Source: Faucicola sp902506225
Lineage (GTDB): Bacteria > Pseudomonadota > Gammaproteobacteria > Pseudomonadales > Moraxellaceae
DNA: 64,000 nucleotides
Direction: 5' to 3'
Assembly: GCA_902506225.1 (NCBI GenBank)
Contig: LR733345.1
Location: forward strand, 1,116,001-1,180,000
The translations under genes were made by a program, and so were the position numbers. Shown here piece after piece: positions 25,384 to 34,106 of the stretch (position 1 is the stretch's first letter; every line of letters starts with the position of its first letter). A model generated the notes under the pieces. That model searched no databases. It saw only the letters and a list, made by a program, of their open reading frames with translations, and was not told where the DNA came from.

Positions 25384-27012
25384 ATGATAACAGAACACCT
25401 CGTCGATATATCCCGTCTGCAATTTGCAGTCACGGCGTTATATCATTTTTTATTTGTACCACTCACACTGGGCATGGTGTGGCTGCTGGTCATCATGGAA
25501 TCCATGTACGTGATGACAGGCAAAGAAGTGTGGAAAGACATGACACGTTTTTGGGGCAAACTGTTTGGCATCAACTTTGCCTTGGGTGTCACCACTGGCA
25601 TCACCATGGAATTCCAGTTTGGTACCAACTGGGCGTACTACTCACAATATGTCGGCGATGTTTTTGGTGCGCCGCTTGCCATTGAAGGCTTGATGGCGTT
25701 TTTTTTAGAATCGACCATGGTCGGACTGTTTTTCTTTGGTTGGGATAGACTGTCGCGCGGACAGCATTTACTGGTGACTATATTGATGGCACTGGGTACC
25801 AATCTATCCGCGTTGTGGATTTTGATTGCCAATGGGTGGATGCAAAATCCGGTTGGCGCGGAGTTTAATTACCAAACCATGCGCATGGAAATGACCGATT
25901 TTGCGGCAGTATTATTTAACCCTGATGCGCAAAACAAATTTGTGCATACCGTCTCTGCCGGCTATACGGTGGGCGCGACCTTTGTGCTTGCCATCTCAGC
26001 GTGGTATCTGCTCAAAAAACGCGATGTCGAATTTGCCAAACGCAGCTTTCAAGTCGCGGCGGCATTTGGTTTTGCGTCGATTTGTAGCACCATCGTGCTG
26101 GGTGATGAGTCGGGTTATTCTATTGGCTTGGCACAGCAAACCAAAATGGCAGCGATAGAGGCGATGTGGGAAACCGAGCCTGCGCCTGCCAGTTTTAATT
26201 TGATTGCCGATATCAACCAAGCCGAGCAAAAAAACAACTGGGCAGTGCAAATTCCGTATGTGATGGGCTTGATTGGGACGCGCTCGCTGGATACCCCGAT
26301 TTTGGGCATCCATGACATCAAAATCATCAATGAAAAACGTATCATCAATGGTCAAAAAGCGGTGCTGCTACTGGAGCAATTACGCAGTGCGCCCCCAGGT
26401 TCAACCCCAAATCCTGTGACAGTGGCTGAATTTGAAAAGGTAAAAAAAGACTTGGGCTTTGGGTTATTGCTCAAACGCTATTCGCCAGATGTCAGCAAAG
26501 CTACGCCTGCAATGATTAAACAGGCCACCGATGCCACCATTCCGCCTGTTGTCCCGATGTTTTGGTCATTTCGTGCCATGGTGGGCTTGGGCTTTTTATT
26601 GTTGGCATTGTTTACGATTAGTCTTTGGTCAAGTGTCAAAGGCAACTTTATCGAAAAACCTTGGCTGTTACGTTGGGCATTATTGATGCTGCCTGCGCCT
26701 TGGCTTGCTGCTGAATTTGGTTGGTTTGTTGCTGAGTATGGGCGTCAACCTTGGACGATTTATGGCATGTTGCCGACCTATTTTTCAGTCTCCAACATTA
26801 GCGTGGCGAATGTGTATGCCTCGCTGGCGGGATTTGTTGGTTTTTATACGGTGCTGCTGATGATTGAAATGTACTTGATGGTGAAATATGCCCGTAAAGG
26901 ACCCGCCAGTCTAGGAACGGGCAAATACTACGGCGAAGACACTCACAAGGTTCATGTGAGTCCTTCATTAAATTTGAGCCCTAAGACAGCCGAGGTGAAT
27001 CATGTTGTTTGA
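25384..27012 (+). CDS. cydA: Cytochrome bd ubiquinol oxidase subunit I (CydA)
   Basis: 542 aa from the ATG at 25384, with AAGGAG 5 nt upstream; the in-frame TTG at 25363 is unlikely. The heme b595 ligand His is in TALYHFLFVPL near 19. A long Q-loop (about 230-370) makes this the long-loop type, as in E. coli. The GRQPW motif follows the loop. It is a high-affinity oxidase subunit in the inner membrane. The neighbour tnpB ends 105 nt upstream, so its insertion may affect cydA expression. Confidence 0.95.
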   Translation: MITEHLVDISRLQFAVTALYHFLFVPLTLGMVWLLVIMESMYVMTGKEVWKDMTRFWGKLFGINFALGVTTGITMEFQFGTNWAYYSQYVGDVFGAPLAIEGLMAFFLESTMVGLFFFGWDRLSRGQHLLVTILMALGTNLSALWILIANGWMQNPVGAEFNYQTMRMEMTDFAAVLFNPDAQNKFVHTVSAGYTVGATFVLAISAWYLLKKRDVEFAKRSFQVAAAFGFASICSTIVLGDESGYSIGLAQQTKMAAIEAMWETEPAPASFNLIADINQAEQKNNWAVQIPYVMGLIGTRSLDTPILGIHDIKIINEKRIINGQKAVLLLEQLRSAPPGSTPNPVTVAEFEKVKKDLGFGLLLKRYSPDVSKATPAMIKQATDATIPPVVPMFWSFRAMVGLGFLLLALFTISLWSSVKGNFIEKPWLLRWALLMLPAPWLAAEFGWFVAEYGRQPWTIYGMLPTYFSVSNISVANVYASLAGFVGFYTVLLMIEMYLMVKYARKGPASLGTGKYYGEDTHKVHVSPSLNLSPKTAEVNHVV

Positions 27013-28141
27013 TTATGAAACACTCAAAATTATTTGGTGGTTATTGGTCGGTGCGCTGCTGATTGGGTTTGCTATCATGGATGGGCATGATATGGGCGTG
27101 TGTTCGTTACTGCCTTTTGTCGGCAAAGATGATGAAGAGCGCCGGGTGATTATCAATACCATCGGTCCGCACTGGGAGGGTAACCAAGTATGGTTTATCA
27201 CCGCAGGCGGCGCGATTTTTGCGGCATGGCCGATGGTGTACGCCACTGCTTTTAGCGGTTTTTATTGGGCGTTAATGGCAGTGTTGTGGGCGTTGTTTTT
27301 CCGCCCAGTGGGGTTTAAATATCGCAGTATGATACACAATCCAACCTGGCGAAAAGCGTGGGACTGGGCGTTATTTGTCGGTTCATTTATTCCGGCTGTG
27401 GTGTTTGGCGTGGCATTTGGTAATTTGTTTTTAGGCGTCCCCTTTAGTTTTAACAACCATTTGGTATCGACTTACACAGGCTCATTTTGGGCATTGCTTA
27501 ATCCATTTGCCCTACTGTGTGGCTTGATTAGTGCGTCTATGTTGATTATGCAAGGTGGGGCGTATTTGGCGCATCGCACCCTTGATGAGGTACAAAATCG
27601 TACCCTTAACTACGCTGCTATCAGTAGTCTGGTGATGGCGGTGCTGTTTGTGATAGCAGGGGTATGGATACAATCGATTGACGGCTATCATATCACCAGC
27701 CACATTGACCCCCAAGCCTTGCCAAATGTGCTTAATAAAGAGGTGACACGTCAAGCGGGCGCATGGATGGCAAATTATCATCAGTATCCGCTGGCATGGG
27801 CATTCCCTGTACTTGGTGTCATCATGCCGCTTGTCACAGCGATATTGTTAAAAGCGCGTAAAACCTTGAGCGCATTTATCGCCTCCAGTATTGCTGTGCT
27901 TAGTGTGATTATGACCGCAGGGGTGGCGTTATTTCCGTTTGTCATGCCATCCTCTAGCGATCCACGTTCAAGCTTGACGGTTTGGGACAGTGTATCGAGT
28001 CATCTTACCTTGATGATTATGTTGGTTGTCGTGGTGGTGTTATTACCGATGATTGTAGGTTACACCAGCTGGGCATATAGCGTGATGCGCGGTAAAGTAA
28101 CCAAGGCTTATGTTCGAGAGCAAGAGCATTCACTTTACTGA
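27002..28141 (+). CDS. cydB: Cytochrome bd ubiquinol oxidase subunit II (CydB)
   Basis: 379 aa, eight to nine TM helices. The N-terminal segment with GFAIMDGHDMGVCSLLPF and the GPHWEGNQVW motif is characteristic of CydB. It overlaps the cydA 3' end by 11 nt, consistent with translational coupling. Confidence 0.95.
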   Translation: MLFDYETLKIIWWLLVGALLIGFAIMDGHDMGVCSLLPFVGKDDEERRVIINTIGPHWEGNQVWFITAGGAIFAAWPMVYATAFSGFYWALMAVLWALFFRPVGFKYRSMIHNPTWRKAWDWALFVGSFIPAVVFGVAFGNLFLGVPFSFNNHLVSTYTGSFWALLNPFALLCGLISASMLIMQGGAYLAHRTLDEVQNRTLNYAAISSLVMAVLFVIAGVWIQSIDGYHITSHIDPQALPNVLNKEVTRQAGAWMANYHQYPLAWAFPVLGVIMPLVTAILLKARKTLSAFIASSIAVLSVIMTAGVALFPFVMPSSSDPRSSLTVWDSVSSHLTLMIMLVVVVVLLPMIVGYTSWAYSVMRGKVTKAYVREQEHSLY

Positions 28142-28173
28142 CCCAAATCAAGGCAACTTAATAGGAGAACACA

Positions 28174-28383
28174 ATGTGGTATTTTGCGTGGATATTAGGA
28201 TTGGGGTTTGCGGTATTATTGGCGATTTTAAACGCGCTGTGGCTTGAAAATGCCGATGCGCGTAATAAAGCCTTTAATCCAAAAGCGCAGGACGATAACC
28301 CCACCAATGATGGTACGGTGACAGAAGGCAATCCCACTGAAGATATCCATAAAACAGGCAACACTTCAGATAACGAGTCCTAA
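28174..28383 (+). CDS. cydX: CydX-like small subunit of cytochrome bd, with long hydrophilic tail
   Basis: 69 aa. The N-terminal MWYFAWILGLGFAVLLAIL is the single TM segment typical of CydX, which stabilises the hemes of cytochrome bd; AGGAG precedes the start. E. coli CydX has 37 residues, so the additional hydrophilic C-terminal half (rich in Asn, Asp, Thr) is unusual. Last gene of the cydABX operon, followed by a terminator. Confidence 0.9.
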   Translation: MWYFAWILGLGFAVLLAILNALWLENADARNKAFNPKAQDDNPTNDGTVTEGNPTEDIHKTGNTSDNES

Positions 28384-28398
28384 TAGCCATCAGCCATT

Positions 28399-28435
28399 AG
28401 CGCTTTAAGTCACCATGGCTTAAAGCGCTTTTTTA
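28399..28435 (+). terminator. Terminator of cydABX
   Basis: AGCGCTTTAAG / CTTAAAGCGCT, an 11-bp stem with a 9-nt loop and a T tract, just after cydX. Confidence 0.93.
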
Positions 28436-28542
28436 TGCGCTTTCAAAACCCGCTATTTTTTAATTATTTTCTTATTTGGTACACAATTTGCATTCGCTGT
28501 CTTGGCAAAACTGATTAATACTTGAGCGATAATTTTTTATCG

Positions 28543-28566
28543 AGGGCATAAGGGCATAAGGGCATA
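28543..28566. repeat. Three tandem 8-nt repeats upstream of amt
   Basis: Three perfect copies of AGGGCATA directly before the reconstructed start of the ammonium transporter gene (ATG 28581). Confidence 0.85.
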
Positions 28567-28580
28567 GGGGCAAAAGTTTC

Positions 28581-28692
28581 ATGAGAAAGTTAAACAATAC
28601 GGTTCAACGGCATAAAAGTAAACGGTTTAATAAAGCCTATAAATGGCTATTATCGGTGATGGTTTTTTATCAGTTTTTATCAGCATTCCTCG
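28581..28692 (+). other. Out-of-frame signal peptide region of amt
   Basis: Starting at ATG 28581 the frame reads a basic N-terminus followed by a hydrophobic core (WLLSVMVFYQFLSAFLG) and then leaves the amt frame by one base. Removing one base, for example from the T6 run near 28661-28670 or from the CGG before GTG 28693, joins it to a cleavable signal peptide ending in VYA-ATP. So the real amt gene probably starts here and is either frameshifted or affected by a homopolymer error. Confidence 0.65.
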
Positions 28693-29955
28693 GTGTACGC
28701 TGCGACGCCCACCAATGAGCAGCTATATGACTACCAAAATGTGATGTGGGTGGTTATTGGCGGTTTGCTGGTGTTCTTTATGCAGGCGGGCTTTGCGCTC
28801 ATTGAATCAGGCTCAGTGCGTAGTAAAAATACCGTGAATGTGTTGATGAAAAACTACACCGACATGGCGATTGGCGGATTAATTTTTTATATCTTGGGCT
28901 ATGGTTTGATGGCAGGCAACAACCCCACAGGTTACGTGGGTCAAAGCGAGTTTTTACCAGAGCAGCTTAGCAATATGCAATGGGCACATTTGTTTTTTCA
29001 GATGATGTTTGCTTCCACCGCCGCCACCATTGCCAGTGGTGCGATGGCGGAGCGTATTAAATTTTCAGGGTATCTGATTGGTACGTTGATGACTTGCGGA
29101 CTGATTTATCCCGTCGTAGCAAGTTGGGCATGGGGTGGTTATTATGGCGGTCAAGGCTGGCTTGCCCAGCTTGGATTTATTGATTTTGCCGGCTCTTCAG
29201 TGGTGCACTCTGTCGGTGGGTGGCTAGCGCTAGCGGGTATTATCGTCCTTGGACCGCGTATTGGTCGCTTTGCCCCTGATGGCACGCCGCGTTTGATTGC
29301 CGGTCATAATCTCACGCTTGTCACCTTAGGCGGCTTTATTCTATGGTTAGCGTGGTTTGGGTTTAACGCAGGTTCTACACTGACCAGCTCAGGCAATTTG
29401 GGCAAAATCATGCTAAATACCCACCTAGCAGGGGTGAGTGCGGTGACGGCTTATCTGGTGATTTCAGGGGTGATGCGTAAAGCGATTTTATTGAGTGATA
29501 CGATCAATATCAGCCTTGCAGGGTTGGTCGCCATTACCGCAGGCTGTGCGACCATGTCGCCTGTGTTTGCGATTGTTACCGGTGTTGGTGCATGTTTGGC
29601 GTATTTGGCGGTGAAGCGGTTGTTGGACAATGTTCAAATGGATGATGCGGTGTATGCCGTTGCCGTGCATGTGGGCGGCGGTGTGTGGGGTACGCTGGCG
29701 GCAGGGCTGTTTTATGAAGGTGATTTATTCGACACCCATCGTATCATCGTACAGCTGATGGGCATCGGGGCAATGTTTGTCTGGTCGTTTGGACTAGGTA
29801 TGGTGGTGTATTTTGTGATTGAAAAAACCATCGGTCTACGGGTACTTGCACAGCATGAGCAACGCGGGCTTGACTTTACCGAACATGCTGAAGGGGCTTA
29901 CCCTGAATTCCAAGATAGCTTATTTAGTCAGCAAACGCTAGCTGAGCGGCACTAG
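28693..29955 (+). CDS. amt: Ammonium transporter, Amt family
   Basis: 420 aa when started from GTG 28693, lacking the signal peptide typical for Amt proteins. Eleven TM segments are visible, with family motifs such as LLVFFMQAGFALIESGSVR, the twin-histidine regions SSVVHSVGGW and AVHVGGGVWGTLAAG, and WFGFNAGS. It conducts ammonium across the inner membrane. No glnK follows, which is unusual for amtB loci. The upstream 112 nt encode a signal peptide out of frame by one base. Confidence 0.9.
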   Translation: MYAATPTNEQLYDYQNVMWVVIGGLLVFFMQAGFALIESGSVRSKNTVNVLMKNYTDMAIGGLIFYILGYGLMAGNNPTGYVGQSEFLPEQLSNMQWAHLFFQMMFASTAATIASGAMAERIKFSGYLIGTLMTCGLIYPVVASWAWGGYYGGQGWLAQLGFIDFAGSSVVHSVGGWLALAGIIVLGPRIGRFAPDGTPRLIAGHNLTLVTLGGFILWLAWFGFNAGSTLTSSGNLGKIMLNTHLAGVSAVTAYLVISGVMRKAILLSDTINISLAGLVAITAGCATMSPVFAIVTGVGACLAYLAVKRLLDNVQMDDAVYAVAVHVGGGVWGTLAAGLFYEGDLFDTHRIIVQLMGIGAMFVWSFGLGMVVYFVIEKTIGLRVLAQHEQRGLDFTEHAEGAYPEFQDSLFSQQTLAERH

Positions 29956-30062
29956 TTTTAAATTTTTGCGGTGCCTGTATGCTCCGTCATCACAGGTGCC
30001 CGACCCAATACAGTCATTTGCGTCAATTGTAATTTTATTAACTTTAAATATTTGGCACCGTC

Positions 30063-30827
30063 ATGAACAAAGAAGCTACTATCAAATCTGCGTTAACACC
30101 GTTTTTAAAAGATGCTGATATACGTAAAGCCATGGACATCTTTCATAAAGATTATGCCGATATTACGCCTTACCAAATCCAGCGTTTTGTGCATGAAATT
30201 ACGCAAGACAACGCAACCAAAGAATATCGCTCAAATATCCGTCGAAGTTTGATGAAAGCGCTGAGTGATTATCAAATGGGTGCAGCTAACCCGCAACCAA
30301 TAACCCATGATATCCCTAATTTGGGGCAAAATAAGCCAGTAACTCACCCATCATCCAGTCAAGTAGCTATCTCTAACCAAAAACCTGACGCAATATCTAG
30401 CCCAATATCTAAACCAATATCTAGCCAAATAGCCGCCTTCGAGTTACTGATTGATAGTTTTATGGCGCAATTTTCACCATTATTGTGCAGCCAAATTTTA
30501 GACAGTGTCAAGCAGACAATTCATCAACATCATCATTCATCAAAATCCCGTGGTTTTGGGCTATTAGCTCGCAAGGCAGAAACCAATCAGGCTTTAACCT
30601 TAACCATGATTCACTTTTTTGATCAGTTTTTTGGTGGTGATAAACAAAGTGCGTTGACAATGTCGTTGACCGATGCGGATACAGCAGGATTTAGAACTAT
30701 CTTATCGTTATTTTATCAGCAAGCGTGTCAATGGGCAGGCCCTACTGATGCAGATATTGCTTTGGCGCAGGCAAACAAGATTACCAAAGCCAAGTTTGAC
30801 GTATCTTTGGTTGAAAAATTTATGTAA
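30063..30827 (+). CDS. Hypothetical protein, 254 aa
   Basis: Soluble, no recognisable family. An N-terminal helical segment (about 1-80) is joined to a second domain (about 120-254) by a Ser/Pro/Gln-rich linker. Within the linker three 12-nt repeats (CAATATCTAGCC and variants, 30391-30426) encode repeated Ile-Ser-Ser/Lys-Pro units. The gene lies between amt and the BLUF cluster on the plus strand. No strong ribosome-binding site is visible before ATG 30063. Confidence 0.6.
   Translation: MNKEATIKSALTPFLKDADIRKAMDIFHKDYADITPYQIQRFVHEITQDNATKEYRSNIRRSLMKALSDYQMGAANPQPITHDIPNLGQNKPVTHPSSSQVAISNQKPDAISSPISKPISSQIAAFELLIDSFMAQFSPLLCSQILDSVKQTIHQHHHSSKSRGFGLLARKAETNQALTLTMIHFFDQFFGGDKQSALTMSLTDADTAGFRTILSLFYQQACQWAGPTDADIALAQANKITKAKFDVSLVEKFM
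30391..30426. repeat. Three 12-nt repeats inside the hypothetical gene
   Basis: CAATATCTAGCC, CAATATCTAAAC, CAATATCTAGCC in tandem. A copy-number change would keep the reading frame. Confidence 0.8.
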
Positions 30828-31080
30828 AAATGCCGTTTATATAAATTACTGCGGATTGACAGTATCGTAGTACATTTTTTATGCAGACCCAAAAATGCTA
30901 AATGGCAAGTTCCCAGTCCATTTTATTTCCAGGTCCACTTTAGAGAGTTTGGCGCTGCGCTTGATGCTGTATTGTAGCTTAATTTTATGAGACCAATTAT
31001 AGGTTTCATAAGATTAAGTTTTTTTTAACCGATGAAAATTTATTGCAACTGGCCTCTCTCACAAGTTTTCGGAAAATATT

Positions 31081-31653
31081 ATGAATCATCAAATTCAGTA
31101 TTATGTTTACGCCAGTAAAATAAATTTGACCCAAATTTTTGACCACAATTTATTCACTGACATTCGCGAGCAAGCCCAGTCCAACAATCAACACCATCAT
31201 ATTACGGGGTTTTTATTGTTTAAGGATGGCAAATTTTTGCAGTATATTGAAGGTCAAAAAGCGCTCTGCGAGCAATTATTCAACACGATAAAGCAAGACC
31301 TACGACATAAAGAGATGGTGGTGCTAGACTAGGGGCAGTTAGAAAAAAGCTATTATCAGCAATGGCTGATGAACTGTTATAACATGGATGAAAAAACCCA
31401 AACCCTTGAACTGCTTAATCTTCCAGATATGGTGTACGACTTTGATATTTATCATTGGAGCCAAGCTCACGTACATGAAGTGATGTCACTAATGGCAAAA
31501 AACCATTTGCTTGGCATGACGCCCCAAACAGGCAGTTTTTTCTCGGTGGTTTATCGCCGCTTTATGGGGCAGAACAAAAAATATTTAATCATTCAACTGC
31601 TGATATTAGGTATGTTTTTCATCAGTTTATTGTTTTTAAAAAGCAACCATTAA
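31081..31653 (+). pseudogene. BLUF-domain photoreceptor with C-terminal membrane helix, interrupted by one amber codon
   Basis: The frame is open for 190 codons except for TAG at codon 84 (31330-31332). Residues 1-83 hold a BLUF domain: Tyr10 in YASK, the Asn pair at 35-36, and Gln54 in FLQYIEG are the flavin-binding and photocycle residues. After the stop the same frame continues with the expected W-x-M (Trp95) and a C-terminal TM helix (YLIIQLLILGMFFISLLFL). Alignment with the neighbouring BLUF places a glutamine at the stop, so a single C-to-T change (CAG to TAG) explains it. The readthrough length of 190 matches the 191-aa neighbour. It is a recent nonsense mutant, or is read through by a suppressor. 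Confidence 0.8.
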
Positions 31654-31659
31654 AATTAA

Positions 31660-31782
31660 CCATTGATTAACGCGATAGGGTATAAACCGACAGTGACGAC
31701 TACCAAATACCCAATAAAGGCGGCGGAAAAATTGAGTTTAAACCGCGTCACTATCTTGCGCAACGTCTGATGGTTAGCCTAT
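31660..31782 (-). pseudogene. Possible remnant of a membrane-protein 3' end
   Basis: A minus-strand stretch of 40 codons bounded by stops reads with a clear TM segment (FSAAFIGYLVVVTVGLYPI). It has no start codon and lies between the converging BLUF genes. It may be a decayed gene end; the family is not recognised. Confidence 0.25.
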
Positions 31783-31805
31783 TTTGCCATCAGATTGGCA
31801 AAAAT

Positions 31806-32381
31806 CTACAGCTCAATGAACAACATAAATATCACCAACCATGGCACCGTGATGACGGTGAGCATGAAAAAAAGGTGTTTTTTGACATGGTGTTTGATGA
31901 TGGCGCCGATATAGCTTCCTGCTTTGACCTGGTAGGGGGCAATATCAGCAGCATCGCGCTCATAGAATGCGACCATGTCATTGAGTAATTGCTCGACCTG
32001 TTCGGTCTGCCATTGGTAGGTTTCAAACTGTGCTAACAGCTCGCTAATCACTGGGGTTGTATGGGATATGTCAGGTGTCACACATAGCATATCGCATTGC
32101 TTAAAGCGTTTAGAATGGGTCGTACCTTGATGGATAAGATGAATTTTATGGTGGCGTTTATCATGGGTGATAGCGAGGTACAAATTCGCTATATACATTT
32201 CACTACCTTCCATAAAATGCAGAAAGCGACCATCTTTGAATAGGATAAAACCCATGATGCCGGTTTTTTGGTTATTATCTCTGGCACTTTGATAAATCTG
32301 GGTAAATGTGCTGGGCTTTAAAGCGGCTGACCAAGTAAGCGAACTGGTATAAGTCAGGTAATAAGTAGGGGGAGACATCAT
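31806..32381 (-). CDS. Membrane-anchored BLUF-domain protein with altered photochemical residues
   Basis: 191 aa: BLUF domain 1-100, helical linker, C-terminal TM helix (LFFMLTVITVPWLVIFMLFI). The flavin-contacting Tyr11 (YTS) and Asn pair (36-37) are present. The glutamine essential for the BLUF light switch is replaced by His55 (FLHFMEG), and the conserved tryptophan of the W-x-M motif by Cys96 (CDM). Flavin binding may persist, but a normal red-shifted photocycle is doubtful. The next gene in this direction, also BLUF, is 160 nt upstream. Confidence 0.88.
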   Translation of the reverse strand: MMSPPTYYLTYTSSLTWSAALKPSTFTQIYQSARDNNQKTGIMGFILFKDGRFLHFMEGSEMYIANLYLAITHDKRHHKIHLIHQGTTHSKRFKQCDMLCVTPDISHTTPVISELLAQFETYQWQTEQVEQLLNDMVAFYERDAADIAPYQVKAGSYIGAIIKHHVKKHLFFMLTVITVPWLVIFMLFIEL

Positions 32382-32541
32382 CGTAGAACTCCTCAGCCAT
32401 ACTCTTTATATGTTACTTTGAGTGTAGCATAATAATTTTTAATGTTATTATTAATTTAGCATCTTTTATTAAAACTAAAGTATAACCCTTAATTCATACA
32501 AAAATAAATTAAAGTTTATAAATCTTTTTAGGGTAAAAAAT

Positions 32542-32988
32542 TTAATTATTTTTATGATGCTGTGTTTGCATATCTGTGATTAGCTCATTCACCTCCGATG
32601 ACTGCCAATCGGTGGGGGTAAACGCTTGAAATAGTCGGCTAATGGATAAATTATTCACATCCTTATCAATGTCAATACAGTACATATCCCATTTTTTGAA
32701 CCGCGGCTGCTCTCGATGACCCTCAGTAATTATTTTTAACTGTTTATGGCGATAATCTTTAAGTAAATCTTGGTACAGGTGAGTGACCAATGCCTTATCC
32801 CCTTCCAAATATTGAAAAAAATGCCCATTTTTGAATAGCAAAAATCCCGTGATGTGTTGGGCATGATTGTTTTGCCTAGAAATCTGCTCGATAGTTTTGA
32901 AAGTAAACGAATTAATCGCGCCTAGTAAGGTGATTTTACTGGTGTAGGTTAAATAATAAATAGCATCACACATAACGATATCCAACAT
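32542..32988 (-). CDS. BLUF-domain blue-light receptor, short soluble form
   Basis: 148 aa with a full set of BLUF residues: Tyr15 (YTS), Asn40/Asn41, Gln59 (FFQYLEG) and Trp100 (WDM). No TM helix or output domain, so it is of the BlsA/PixD type that acts through partner proteins. An alternative start 15 nt further in is possible. The cluster of three BLUF genes suggests duplication. Confidence 0.92.
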   Translation of the reverse strand: MLDIVMCDAIYYLTYTSKITLLGAINSFTFKTIEQISRQNNHAQHITGFLLFKNGHFFQYLEGDKALVTHLYQDLLKDYRHKQLKIITEGHREQPRFKKWDMYCIDIDKDVNNLSISRLFQAFTPTDWQSSEVNELITDMQTQHHKNN

Positions 32989-33161
32989 AAGGTTACCGCT
33001 GTTACCAATTCACTACAGCGGGCATTTGATTAACGCTTATAAGCGATTATACTTAGCAAAAAGCCATTTTCTTACATAAATATTTAATCATTTCAAATTT
33101 AACGTTCTGATTTGAAAACGTAATTGCTTAAAAAAGCGAAACCCTTAACAAAGAGAAACCT

Positions 33162-34106
33162 ATGCCAAATTCATCGACCCACGCTACAAAACACCCGTCA
33201 TCCGCCACCGTCCGCTTGAATAAATACAAAATTGGGGCTGCTGCGGTTATAGCCCTTGTGGGGTTAAGTTTGACAGGCTGTCAGGCCATGGCGACAAAAA
33301 ACGCACCAATCGCAGCAAAAGCTGATAGCACTAGCACGGTATCAAATGGCATTAAAACCATCAAAAATATTGCCTATGGCACAGATGCCCGCCAACAACT
33401 CGATATTTATACGCCTGCAGACGGTCAGCGTCACCCTGTTTTGATATTTGTATACGGGGGCAGCTGGCAACATGGCAAACGCCAAACCTATGGCTTTGTC
33501 GGTAAGCAGTTTGCCAAGTCGGGCTACACCACAGTGGTGGTGGATTATCGCTTAGCCCCTGCAAACGTATTCCCAGATTATGTGCTCGATACAGCTAGCG
33601 CCATGGGGTGGGTGTATCGCAATATCGCTCAATATGGCGGCAATCCTAATCAGCTGTTTGTCATGGGGCATTCGGCAGGGGCATTTAATGTGGTATCTGC
33701 GGTGGATGATAGCCGCTTTTGGAAAACCACCGGCATTCCCAACAAGGCAATATTAGGCGTGATTGGACTAGCAGGGCCGTATGATTACGATTTTCGTAGC
33801 GGTACGACCAAAGTCGCCTTTCCAGCTGATAGCACCCGCCAGCAAGTGATGCCTGTTTATCATATCCGCCAAGATGTACCCCCGCATTTGTTGGTGACAG
33901 GCAGTAAAGACACCCTTGTCTACCCACAAAATGCTGATAGCCTACAAAAAGCGCTGACCCAAGCAGGCGGCAACGTGGAACGGGTGCAAGTCCCTGCCAC
34001 TCATGCAGGCATCGTCATTGGACTGGCAACACCGTTACAGTCGTTTTATCCCACCTTTAACAAGGTCAATGATTTTATGCAGCGGCATTTGCCAACAGCG
34101 CAGTGA
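33162..34106 (+). CDS. Alpha/beta-hydrolase lipoprotein (esterase-like)
   Basis: 314 aa with a lipoprotein signal (lipobox LSLTGC, Cys at about 39). The hydrolase fold has an oxyanion motif VYGGSW (HGG-like) and the nucleophile elbow GHSAGA, with the expected Asp and His in SKDTLV and THAG. It resembles carboxylesterases and arylformamidases of the BD-FAE type. Substrate unknown. It stands alone between the BLUF cluster and gabD. Confidence 0.85.
   Translation: MPNSSTHATKHPSSATVRLNKYKIGAAAVIALVGLSLTGCQAMATKNAPIAAKADSTSTVSNGIKTIKNIAYGTDARQQLDIYTPADGQRHPVLIFVYGGSWQHGKRQTYGFVGKQFAKSGYTTVVVDYRLAPANVFPDYVLDTASAMGWVYRNIAQYGGNPNQLFVMGHSAGAFNVVSAVDDSRFWKTTGIPNKAILGVIGLAGPYDYDFRSGTTKVAFPADSTRQQVMPVYHIRQDVPPHLLVTGSKDTLVYPQNADSLQKALTQAGGNVERVQVPATHAGIVIGLATPLQSFYPTFNKVNDFMQRHLPTAQ

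Noticed and set aside
29965..29998. Possible terminator after amt (GGTGCCTGT / ACAGGTGCC)
   Set aside because: The stem needs two G-U pairs and no T tract follows.
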